Shown piece by piece: positions 34,624 through 42,786 of a stretch of 56,968 bases of DNA. Positions within the stretch are counted from its first letter, which is position 1. Each line of letters opens with the position of its first letter. The position numbers were made by a program, and so were the translations under genes. The notes beneath the pieces are model-generated. The model did not search any database, was not told the origin of the DNA, and was given only the letters and a program-made list of their open reading frames with translations. Source of the DNA: Syntrophomonadaceae bacterium. GTDB taxonomy: Bacteria; Bacillota; Syntrophomonadia; Syntrophomonadales; Syntrophomonadaceae. The stretch covers positions 1 through 56,968 of the forward strand of contig JAAYJK010000048.1 of the NCBI GenBank assembly GCA_012522955.1, read 5' to 3'.

Positions 34624-35396
34624 CTGGTTCCTGATGTGTATTGGAATTCCAAGAGGTGGCGGCGGTAGCGCTGAGGAACAAACTGGGATTGAAGCCGGGG
34701 ATTGAGCCTGGATTCAATGCCTATCTTTTGAAAATATAGCTGCCAGAGTTGCTGCCAATGCTGGTCCTTATCAGCTATATCATCTTCCATGAGGTAGGCA
34801 AAGTCAGTGAGATACCATTTATCTTGTATTGGTTTCATCTTGCTATCATCCTGTCCAACGTAAACAATGGCCAGCTTTCGCTTTTGGTCGTGAATAATCC
34901 ATCGTTCGCCGGCCAAACGGTCGGCGAAGTGATCGGCAATAAGAGTCAGAATATGATGATCAGGTGACATAGCGGCATACAAAAATCGTCCAGTGTCTTT
35001 AAACCTAAGTAAGCCTAGCAAACGATGAGTTTCGATTCCCACCCTGCGGTTCAGTTTATGCAAAGAATAGACATCGGGATGGCTATGATAATGATCTACT
35101 TTAGCTCCCATTTTGAAACCCAGCCGAAGGTAGTTGAGAATAAGATTTTCCTTATTGGAATCGGACGAGAGATAAACATGATATGTTTTTTCCAAAGCAT
35201 CCCCTGATATTTTTTCTTCAATGGCAATATATACCCGCTTAGCCAGAGCAGGATCAGTCTCAACCACCTTGGTATTAACCATCAAGCCAGGTTGGTAATA
35301 ATCCTGCTGGTAGATGCTGCTAGCTGCTGCTCCATAATAATGGTGGTATATACAGGTTAAGAGGCCATCAAAACTGCCATCGTACAGATAATCCAT
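34611..35396 (-). CDS. TIGR03915 family DNA-metabolism protein (DUF4130)
   Basis: Member of the family known as TIGR03915 / SAM-dependent DNA glycosylase-like (261 aa). Seen: the start YLYDGSFDGLLTCIYHHYY; YLRLGFKMGAKVDHYHSHP, then RLLGLLRFKDTGRFLYAAMSPDHHIL with HFADRL; and a C-terminal YTSGTRKVP. Known: it occurs almost always next to TIGR03916. That partner begins upstream here, with a 20-bp gap between the genes, consistent with an operon. The biochemical role is not settled; nucleic-acid modification or repair is predicted. GGAAG precedes the ATG. Confidence 0.88.
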   Translation of the reverse strand: MDYLYDGSFDGLLTCIYHHYYGAAASSIYQQDYYQPGLMVNTKVVETDPALAKRVYIAIEEKISGDALEKTYHVYLSSDSNKENLILNYLRLGFKMGAKVDHYHSHPDVYSLHKLNRRVGIETHRLLGLLRFKDTGRFLYAAMSPDHHILTLIADHFADRLAGERWIIHDQKRKLAIVYVGQDDSKMKPIQDKWYLTDFAYLMEDDIADKDQHWQQLWQLYFQKIGIESRLNPRLQSQFVPQRYRRHLLEFQYTSGTRKVP

Positions 35397-35416
35397 TATT
35401 TCTCACTTCCAATATG

Positions 35417-36643
35417 CTAAAACAAGCTCATTTGTTGCAAGGGGGCCTCGGGTACCATAACTTTACGTATTATTGCCGGGTCATAGGGCTTATTCCCAGC
35501 ATAAACCCCTTTGCAGGTAACGAAATATTGTGCCCGTTTGAAAACCACACCCATTTTTTTTAACTGCTCCACCGAGATAGCCGCTACCCGACGTTGGCTT
35601 ACGATACGCCAGGCTGATTTGGTTCCAATCCCCGGTACCCTCAGCAGTTCCTCATAAGAGGCCCGATTGACCTCCAGAGGAAAGAATTCCGGATGCCTGA
35701 GAGCCCAGGCGGTCTTGGGGTCGATTTCTGTTTCCAGATTGGCATGAGTGCTATCTACGATTTCCTCCGCTTTAAAATGATAAAAGCGCAGGAGCCAGTC
35801 GGACTGGTATAAACGATGTTCTCTCAGCAGGGGTGGTGCAGTATTAACAGCAGGCAAGTTGGAATCCTTATTGACCGGCACATAAGCTGAGAAGTATACT
35901 CGTTTCAACCGGAATTTCTCGTATAGAGCCTGGGCGGTATGTAGAATGGCCAAGTCACTATCCTGGCTGGCGCCTACGATCATCTGGGTCGATTGTCCAC
36001 CAGGAACAAAACGAGGAGTATGCCTGAAATGCCTGCGATCAGCTTTGTGCTCCTGTATTTTATCCGTTAGCTCCTTCATGGAAAGATATATGACTGAAAG
36101 AGACTTTTGCGGAGCCAGCAGCCGTAAACTACCTTCAGTAGGCTGTTCAATATTCACACTCATCCGGTCAGCCAGCAGTCCGGCCCGATAGATCAATAAG
36201 GGATCGGCCCCGGGAATCACCTTTACATGTATATAGCCTTGAAATTCATATTCCTCTCTAAGCAAGGTCAGGACCCGGATGATCTTTTCCATAGTATAAT
36301 CCGGAGATTTCTCCACTGCTGCGCTCAGAAACAAGCCTTCGATATAGTTGCGTCGGTAAAACTGAATGGTAAGCTCGGCCAGTTCCCGGGGAAAAAAACT
36401 AGCCCGGGGAATATCATTGGAGCGGCGATTAACACAATATTGACAATCATAGATACAATCATTGCTCAGTAAAATTTTAAGCAAAGATATACATCGTCCA
36501 TCACTGGACCAGGCATGGCAGATGCCAAAAGATCTGCAATTCCCGGTACCACCTGAATTATTCCGTCCTACCCCGCTGGAAGAACAAGATACATCGTATT
36601 TGGCCGCGTCGGCCAGAATATCAAGCTTAGTCATGATATCCAT
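35417..36643 (-). CDS. TIGR03916 putative DNA modification/repair radical SAM protein
   Basis: Radical SAM protein (408 aa). Seen: cluster-binding motif CIYDCQYC (Cx3Cx2C) at about residues 63-70, preceded by the unusual cysteine-rich N-terminal region with GICHAWSSDGRCISLLK; the TIM-barrel with VKVIPGADPLL and MSVNIEQPTEGSL; and a C-terminal helix-hairpin-helix DNA-binding segment (SYEELLRVPGIGTKSAWRIV, about 340-360). Known: pairs with TIGR03915. Likely acts on DNA, reaction unknown. GAGGTG sits before the ATG. First gene of the reverse-strand pair. Confidence 0.92.
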   Translation of the reverse strand: MDIMTKLDILADAAKYDVSCSSSGVGRNNSGGTGNCRSFGICHAWSSDGRCISLLKILLSNDCIYDCQYCVNRRSNDIPRASFFPRELAELTIQFYRRNYIEGLFLSAAVEKSPDYTMEKIIRVLTLLREEYEFQGYIHVKVIPGADPLLIYRAGLLADRMSVNIEQPTEGSLRLLAPQKSLSVIYLSMKELTDKIQEHKADRRHFRHTPRFVPGGQSTQMIVGASQDSDLAILHTAQALYEKFRLKRVYFSAYVPVNKDSNLPAVNTAPPLLREHRLYQSDWLLRFYHFKAEEIVDSTHANLETEIDPKTAWALRHPEFFPLEVNRASYEELLRVPGIGTKSAWRIVSQRRVAAISVEQLKKMGVVFKRAQYFVTCKGVYAGNKPYDPAIIRKVMVPEAPLQQMSLF

Positions 36644-36745
36644 CTATATTCACCTCGCAACATTAATAACTCCCTAGTTTTTTTAAGTATACTACAAAAA
36701 CCGAGCAAGACAAACACTTGTTCGTAGGCAGCTATGAAGTGGATC

Positions 36746-36792
36746 CATAGGGGCAGGTACCTTGATTTAATATCAGCCGACCTGTCCCCATG
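36746..36792. repeat. REP-like imperfect palindrome
   Basis: GGGGCAGGT at about 36750-36758 and ACCTGTCCCC at 36780-36789 form an imperfect stem (one bulge), extended by CAT/ATG on the outside, with a 21-nt loop. The GGGGACAGGT type is a common dispersed repeat in Clostridia (recalled, not checked). It sits between two reverse-strand genes. Confidence 0.55.
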
Positions 36793-36801
36793 ATTTCACC
36801 A

Positions 36802-37683
36802 TTAGCAGATTTGTCCTCTTGTTTGGTTATCAAAAATACTGTTGTTGCAATTGTTCTCGATGTCTCCACCCTTATTATCAACAACAAGGTTGCCCTGTAC
36901 GACATTTTCATCGCCATTGATTTGGATGCCGGTTCCACAGTTTTTCTCCACCAGGTTGGCAAAGGCGATATTTCTATTGCTAGAGATGTCAATACCGTCG
37001 CCATCGTTAGCTATAATGCCGTTTCTTACCGCGATAGAGTTGTTGCCAAACTCCAACTTGACTCCATTGATGGCATTGTTTTTAACCCAGTTGCCATACA
37101 ACAGCGTGTTTTGCCCCTTAGCAAAGATGCCTTGACCATTGTTACTGTAGATTTTGTTATTGATAAGGGCATTGCCAGTTGCCCCAGAGGTCCATATTTC
37201 CACACCGTGGCCAACATTATTAAAAATTAAGTTTTCCAGCAGCCAGTTGCTGGTTGAGCCGGGGGCTGACCAAGCAAGTAATACCCCAACGGAGAAATTA
37301 TCACGAATGATATTCTGGTAGATGAAGTTACCGGTAGAATCTTCAAAGATAATACCGTCAGCATTATGGTTTTGAAAGATGTTCCCTATAATCCGGTGGT
37401 AACCACCTCTATAAGCCCATATGGACCGGTGTGAACTTTGGATAATAAAACCATACACTTCTACGTTGTAGGTGTTGTCAAGTTTTATTGCATTCTCAGT
37501 ACCGCTATCAGACTCGAGGATTACTCCATGCTGTACTTTAGCGACAATCCTGATGGAGTTTTGGCTGACTATTACTGATTCTTTATAAAAACCTTTATCC
37601 ACCAATACTATGTCACCTGGATTTGCTGCATTAACGCCAAATTGTATAGTATCTTGGTCTTGTGGGACCCGAATTATGGCCAT
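36802..37683 (-). CDS. Right-handed parallel beta-helix repeat protein
   Basis: A 293-aa parallel beta-helix (NosD/PbH1-type). Seen: repeated N-x-(I/V)-x-x-N rungs such as NYIYQNIIRDN-like, NALINNKIYSNNGQGIFA and NIAFANLVEKNCGTGI, from about 60 to the end. GGAGTG upstream places the start at the ATG 37683, three codons inside an earlier in-frame GTG. No signal peptide, so not an obvious exported enzyme; such proteins in spore-formers may sit on the spore surface, but that is speculation. Substrate unknown. Confidence 0.8.
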   Translation of the reverse strand: MAIIRVPQDQDTIQFGVNAANPGDIVLVDKGFYKESVIVSQNSIRIVAKVQHGVILESDSGTENAIKLDNTYNVEVYGFIIQSSHRSIWAYRGGYHRIIGNIFQNHNADGIIFEDSTGNFIYQNIIRDNFSVGVLLAWSAPGSTSNWLLENLIFNNVGHGVEIWTSGATGNALINNKIYSNNGQGIFAKGQNTLLYGNWVKNNAINGVKLEFGNNSIAVRNGIIANDGDGIDISSNRNIAFANLVEKNCGTGIQINGDENVVQGNLVVDNKGGDIENNCNNSIFDNQTRGQIC

Positions 37684-38246
37684 AAAAATCACTCCTTTTT
37701 GTTTACTAATGGTTTTCTACATTCTATGAAATTTGGTAGTTTTTGGTGATGCCTCATCAAACTTCCACTCTTTCTAAACTATACTGGGTCACTGAAGTCT
37801 GCAACATCAACACCAAATTCCTTTGGTATCAAGGTCTTGTACGAATGAAGTATAGCAGACAATTTTACTATTCTTTGTTCACTACTTGATGGATCCTTCT
37901 CTAGTAATTAATTACATGGATTGTCTTGTGTATACAATTGGGTAAAAGCAGGTAAATATCGGTAAATGGTAGAATACAATTATATCCCTTATATATTTAT
38001 CCAGATAGCTAAGTACCATTAAGAACCACTACTTGGAGTATAGGAAGGTCTCAAGCAGCTACAGATATCATTTCTATATTATATTTGGAAGCAGCAGGCC
38101 TCAATCACAAGAAAATATGACTTATTTGTAGAATATGATATATAAGATATAAATTTTTATTTTACCCAATGGACAATTGATGGTAAAATACATTTGCTAT
38201 TATTGATGAGCAATGAATCCAAACCAAATGAGAAGTAGGAGATGTT
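37684..38246. other. Intergenic region with GGTAAA motifs
   Basis: No gene. Divergent promoters for the beta-helix gene and the CofE-like gene must lie here. Three GGTAAA copies with a 10-bp period at 37941-37966, and the inverted pair at 38160-38188, look regulatory. Confidence 0.4.
37941..38188. promoter_or_regulatory. Candidate operator: GGTAAA direct and inverted repeats
   Basis: GGTAAA occurs at 37941, 37951 and 37961, exactly one helical turn apart. TTTTACC (38160-38166) and GGTAAAA (38182-38188) form an inverted pair 60 bp before the CofE-like start codon. Binding protein unknown. Confidence 0.35.
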
Positions 38247-39455
38247 ATGAGTAGATTAGTTGGCACTATTGCCAGGGGTATTCGTACGCCAATTATTAGA
38301 ATAGGTGATGATCTGGCAGAGATAGTTGTTGATAGTGTAATAAATGCATCTATCAGTGAGAATTTTGATTTGCGTAGCAAAGATGTAATTGCGGTGACGG
38401 AATCGGTGGTGGCTAGGGCTCAGGGTAACTATGCCAATATTGATCATATTGCCACTGATGTTATGAGAAAATTCGGTGAAGTTCCTCTGGGTGTTATCTT
38501 CCCGATTTTGAGTCGCAATCGTTTTGCCATCTGCCTGAAAGGGATTGCTAAAGGAGCGAAGAAGATTGTTCTGATGTTGAGTTATCCTGCCGATGAGGTA
38601 GGCAATCGTCTTGTAGACTTGGAGGACTTGGATGATAAAGGTATAAATCCCTGGACCGATGTGCTTACAGAAGAATTGTATCGTGATCTATTCGGATACC
38701 AAAAGCATTCGTTTACTGGGGTTGACTATATAGAATATTATAAAGATATTATTACCGATGCCCAATGCGAAGTTGAGGTAATCCTGGCCAACGATTGCCG
38801 TCATATATTAAAACATACTGACTTTGTTCTTAACTGCCATATCCATGGCCGCACCCGCACCAAAAAATTGCTCAATACTGCAGGCGCCAAGAGAGTATTG
38901 GGCCTTGATGATATCCTTAACGATTCAATAGAGGGCAGTGGATATAATGAGGACTATGGCCTGCTGGGAAGCAATAAAGCAACTGAAAATTCGGTTAAAT
39001 TATTTCCACGGGATTGTATGCCGGTGGTGGAAAAAATCCAGCAGGGAATCCTAAAAAAGACAGGAAAACAAGTGGAGGTAATGATATATGGGGACGGGGC
39101 CTTTAAAGACCCAGTGGGACAAATATGGGAATTGGCAGATCCAGTGGTTTCGCCAGCTTATACTTCTGGTTTAAACGGGCAGCCCAATGAAGTTAAATTA
39201 AAATATCTGGCAGACAACAACTTTGCCGAACTAAAGGGCGAGGAACTAAAAAGAGCAATAACGGAATATATCCGAAATAAGGATAAAGATCTGCTAGGCA
39301 ATGAGGTATCTCAAGGAACAACACCCCGCCGTCTGACAGATTTAATTGGTTCGCTATGTGATCTTACATCAGGCAGCGGGGATAAGGGCACCCCAGTGGT
39401 TCTTATTCAAGGCTACTTTGACGACTATACCATAGGTAAAACCGTAAAGAGATAG
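38247..39455 (+). CDS. CofE-like F420-0:L-glutamate ligase family protein
   Basis: 402-aa relative of coenzyme F420-0:gamma-glutamyl ligase, larger than archaeal CofE (about 250). Seen: DLRSKDVIAVTESVVARAQGNY near the start, the conserved motif of the fold; GVIFPILSRNRFAICLKGI; and ELADPVVSPAYTSGLNG. AGGAGATG precedes the ATG. Known: CofE adds glutamate to F420. No other F420 gene is in this window, so the substrate may differ. A candidate operator lies upstream. Confidence 0.82.
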   Translation: MSRLVGTIARGIRTPIIRIGDDLAEIVVDSVINASISENFDLRSKDVIAVTESVVARAQGNYANIDHIATDVMRKFGEVPLGVIFPILSRNRFAICLKGIAKGAKKIVLMLSYPADEVGNRLVDLEDLDDKGINPWTDVLTEELYRDLFGYQKHSFTGVDYIEYYKDIITDAQCEVEVILANDCRHILKHTDFVLNCHIHGRTRTKKLLNTAGAKRVLGLDDILNDSIEGSGYNEDYGLLGSNKATENSVKLFPRDCMPVVEKIQQGILKKTGKQVEVMIYGDGAFKDPVGQIWELADPVVSPAYTSGLNGQPNEVKLKYLADNNFAELKGEELKRAITEYIRNKDKDLLGNEVSQGTTPRRLTDLIGSLCDLTSGSGDKGTPVVLIQGYFDDYTIGKTVKR

Positions 39456-39685
39456 ACAGAACACCATAAAAATGACTCACCAGCTAAATGATGCCCGGGC
39501 TGCACAGCTTATATTAGTTGTCTGCCCGGCATAATCCAGCCACTAGCATCTCAGACCCATTTCTCCAAAAATAGTATTTTCATCCATTATTTCTCTCACA
39601 TGCTAAAAATGTGGAATTTTACTTGTTGTATTTTATATGTTCGTGTTAAACTCTAACCAAATACAATGAATTATGGGAGGGTAGT

Positions 39686-41167
39686 ATGGTAGGAAATATT
39701 TATAAAACAGTATATAATGCTAATTCAATTGCATTAAAATTCAAGGGAAACAATATAAGCTATGAAGAGCTGGATAAGGCTGTTAATTGTTATGCTAGTC
39801 TATTATTCCAGCTGGGGGTGAAAGACGGGAAACGAGTGATACTAAGTTGCCCCAATTCACCTGAGTTTATCTATTCCTATTTTGGTGTGGTGAAAACTGG
39901 AGGCATTATAGTACCCATAAATGTACAGTTAACCATAGAAGAAATTAAATATTTTATAAATGATTGCCATGCTGAATTTATAATATTCCATCCTCTAATT
40001 ATTGAGAAATTAAATCATACTAAAGAATCTCTCAAAGAACTATTAGGTATAAAGCTCATTGTATTGGACCAGGAATTTGAGCAAAATATTTGTGATATTT
40101 CACCTGCAACCTTTGAAGAAATTACGGACGAGAACGCAGTTTCTACATTTTTATATACTTCCGGTACTACGGTAAAACAGAAGGCGGCAATGCTAACCCA
40201 TAAAAATTTGTTGGTAAATGCCGAACAATGCCAGATTGCCTTTCATGGAGCTGTAGCGGACAACTATATGTGCGCGCTTCCGATGTTTCATGTATTCGGA
40301 TTTACCATCTGTATTTTGAACCCGCTATTAAGCGGTGCAACAGTTACCATACTGGAAGGCTTTCATCCCAATCAGGTAGTAGAATCTCTGTTAAATGATG
40401 ATATTACTGTTTTTATAGGAGTTCCTACCATGTATGTATTATTGTTGGCGGCATGCAAAAACAAATATACTTTTCCCAATCTGCGCTGGGCGGGTTCTGG
40501 GGGATCATCACTACCGGTTGAAGTTCTTAGACAGGCCCGGGATGTTTTAAAGTTACCTATTGTTGAAGGATACGGTTTGACTGAAGCATCCCCCGCAGTA
40601 TGCTTTAATCCTTTGCACGGAATACAGAAGGAGGGGTCCATAGGTTTGCCTCTTCCTTATGTCAAATGCAGGATTGTTGATGAAAATGATATGGAAGTTG
40701 CCGTTGGTGAAGTCGGTGAACTGTTGGTGCAGGGCGAAAATGTAATGTTAGGATACTACAAGCAGGAGCAAGAAACTACAGAAACATTAAGGAATGGGTG
40801 GCTCCATACCGGCGATCTGGCTAGGCAAGATGAAGACGGATATTACTATATCGTAGAAAGGAAAAAAGACTTGGTTATAGTTGGGGGGTTAAATGTATAT
40901 CCCAACGAGATTGAAGAAGTTATATATCAGTATCCAAAGGTAAAAGAGGCAGCGGTGGTGGGAGTCGACGACAAATTGAGAGGCGAGTTTGTTAAGGCAT
41001 TTATTGTTCTTAAAGAGGGTGAAGAGTGTACTGCCAAGGAAGTATCCATGTATTTAAGGGAACATCTGGCCAATTATAAGATGCCTCGCGTAATTGAATT
41101 TGTTTCAGATCTTCCCAAAAGCGGCTCAGGAAAAATCTTGAAGAGGTTACTTAAAAATATTAACTAG
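39686..41167 (+). CDS. Long-chain acyl-CoA ligase-like AMP-binding protein
   Basis: Adenylate-forming enzyme, 493 aa. Seen: the A3 loop as LYTSGTTVKQKAAMLTH, where canonical enzymes have YTSGTTGxPKG; A5 EGYGLTEASP; A7 LHTGDLARQDEDGYYYIVERKKD; A8 IVGGLNVYPNEIEEVI; and the catalytic lysine in PKSGSGKILKRLL. The A3 glycine and proline are changed to Val and Gln, and a later glycine to Ala, so activity needs testing, although the other motifs are intact. Inference: it could activate a fatty acid for the alpha-oxoamine synthase downstream. GGGAGGG precedes the ATG. First gene of a likely operon running to 46732. Confidence 0.9.
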   Translation: MVGNIYKTVYNANSIALKFKGNNISYEELDKAVNCYASLLFQLGVKDGKRVILSCPNSPEFIYSYFGVVKTGGIIVPINVQLTIEEIKYFINDCHAEFIIFHPLIIEKLNHTKESLKELLGIKLIVLDQEFEQNICDISPATFEEITDENAVSTFLYTSGTTVKQKAAMLTHKNLLVNAEQCQIAFHGAVADNYMCALPMFHVFGFTICILNPLLSGATVTILEGFHPNQVVESLLNDDITVFIGVPTMYVLLLAACKNKYTFPNLRWAGSGGSSLPVEVLRQARDVLKLPIVEGYGLTEASPAVCFNPLHGIQKEGSIGLPLPYVKCRIVDENDMEVAVGEVGELLVQGENVMLGYYKQEQETTETLRNGWLHTGDLARQDEDGYYYIVERKKDLVIVGGLNVYPNEIEEVIYQYPKVKEAAVVGVDDKLRGEFVKAFIVLKEGEECTAKEVSMYLREHLANYKMPRVIEFVSDLPKSGSGKILKRLLKNIN

Positions 41168-41369
41168 AGTATATACAAGATAAAACATTGCATGTTTGTT
41201 TTACGACTTAAGGAGTAGCATTTTTTTACAACAATAACAGTATTTGGACAAATAAGGTCATAAGACGAATTTTACTTCAATATTCTGGTGAGCTTGGAGG
41301 AAATTGTGGAATTGGTGTAGAAAGATAGCTTTATTTACAATATGCTGAAATGATTTCTTCCGAATAAGT
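41168..41369. other. Spacer between ligase and alpha-oxoamine synthase
   Basis: About 200 bp without a good ORF. An AAGGAG ribosome-site-like string occurs at about 41210. One frame gives DEFYFNILVSLEEIVELV before a stop, reminiscent of acyl-carrier-protein helices; this may be chance or a decayed carrier gene. Confidence 0.25.
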
Positions 41370-42701
41370 TTGCTAAATAAGTTCGTACTATACTTCAACC
41401 CATGGGGAAATTTACCGATTAATAAGAGGGTGATTGTTATCTGTTGTGATTTTAATTCTATCGGAGAAGTATTGGCGTATTTAAAAAGAGAGAATATTTC
41501 TAGTATTGATGAGAGAGCTAACATCATTCAAGCATTCATTGACAAAGAGATTCAGGAGGGTGGTAATGCTCATGATCGTTATCTGGAGAATGGGCCGTCA
41601 ACTCTCATAAATGTTATTACCGAACACTCTGGTAGCAAAAAAGAGTGTATTTTGTGGTGTGTAAATCATTATCTTAGTTTAAACAGAAACGAAAATGTTA
41701 TTGAAAAAACCTGCAATGCACTCCGCCAATTCGGAACCGGATGTGGCACCTCTGCACCATCATGTGGCATGAGTTCTTTGCATAAAGAAATTGAAAAAAG
41801 AGTTGCCAATTTGCTAGGTAAAGAAGAGGCTGTGCTATTCCCAACGGGATTTACTGCTAACCTTGGTTCCATTTCTTTTCTGGCTGGAAGCAGAGATTTG
41901 ATTATTTTTGATAGAGAATGTCATTCATCAATGCTGAATGGGATAACACTATCTAACGCTAAACGGATTCCCTTTAAACATAATAGTGTTGCAGATTTAG
42001 AAAAAAAGTTGAACAGATATCAGGACTCATATGAAGATATATTGGTTGTGCTTGAATCAGCCTATTCCATGAGCGGGGATTTATCTCCACTCATGGAAAT
42101 TACTGAATTGAAAAAGAAGTATAAATTCTATATTTATGTGGATGAAGCCCATACCTTTGGTATATATGGCGATAAAGGACAGGGTTATTGTTATGAATTA
42201 GGGGTAAGTGATGAAGTGGATTTCATTATGTCCACTCTATCTAAAGCTACTTCTTCCGTAGGAGGGTTTCTGGCCTCCCAACATAAATACTGTTCATTAT
42301 TGAGATGGTCCGATGCCTATACCTTTCAAGCTTGTTTAACTCCAGCCGATGCAGCTGTAATTCTGGCTTGTCTGGATGAAATTGAGGATAATCCTGACAT
42401 GATAAGGGAACTCCATGCTAAAAACCAATATATGCGGAATCTGTTACAATCTAAAAGGTTTAATTTGGGACAAAGCCAAAGTCCCATAATTCCAATAATG
42501 ATTGAAGATCATAATAAATTGAGAATGGTGGTTAATGAACTTTATCAGGAAGGTGTTTATTCAACGCCAATCGTATATCCGGCAGTTAAGATGAATGAAG
42601 GAAGAATAAGACTAATACTAAATCATGCCCATTCCAAGGAACAGATAGATTATACGGTTGAGGCTTTAGAAAAAATATGTAAAAAGTATCAAATAATATA
42701 A
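41370..42701 (+). CDS. Alpha-oxoamine synthase (class II PLP aminotransferase fold)
   Basis: PLP-dependent alpha-oxoamine synthase, up to 443 aa. The family condenses an acyl-CoA/ACP with an amino acid, releasing CO2 (BioF, Kbl, serine palmitoyltransferase), or with SAM in CqsA. Seen: an N-terminal region of about 100 residues; FGTGCGTSAPSCGMSSLHKEIE; FPTGFTANLGSISFL; the PLP-ring aspartate in YVDEAHTFGIYG; and the Schiff-base lysine in STLSKATSSVGGF. Start uncertain: TTG 41370 has no clear ribosome site, and GTG 41430 is an alternative. Inference: together with the acyl ligase and the six-TM kinase downstream, it may make a diffusible aminoketone or hydroxyketone signal. Confidence 0.9.
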   Translation: MLNKFVLYFNPWGNLPINKRVIVICCDFNSIGEVLAYLKRENISSIDERANIIQAFIDKEIQEGGNAHDRYLENGPSTLINVITEHSGSKKECILWCVNHYLSLNRNENVIEKTCNALRQFGTGCGTSAPSCGMSSLHKEIEKRVANLLGKEEAVLFPTGFTANLGSISFLAGSRDLIIFDRECHSSMLNGITLSNAKRIPFKHNSVADLEKKLNRYQDSYEDILVVLESAYSMSGDLSPLMEITELKKKYKFYIYVDEAHTFGIYGDKGQGYCYELGVSDEVDFIMSTLSKATSSVGGFLASQHKYCSLLRWSDAYTFQACLTPADAAVILACLDEIEDNPDMIRELHAKNQYMRNLLQSKRFNLGQSQSPIIPIMIEDHNKLRMVVNELYQEGVYSTPIVYPAVKMNEGRIRLILNHAHSKEQIDYTVEALEKICKKYQII

Positions 42702-42786
42702 GTATATAGGTAAATCTATTAAAAGGTTGCAGGATTATTGACCGAGTAGCAAATAATATTATTTACCAGATAACACGGAGTTAAAG

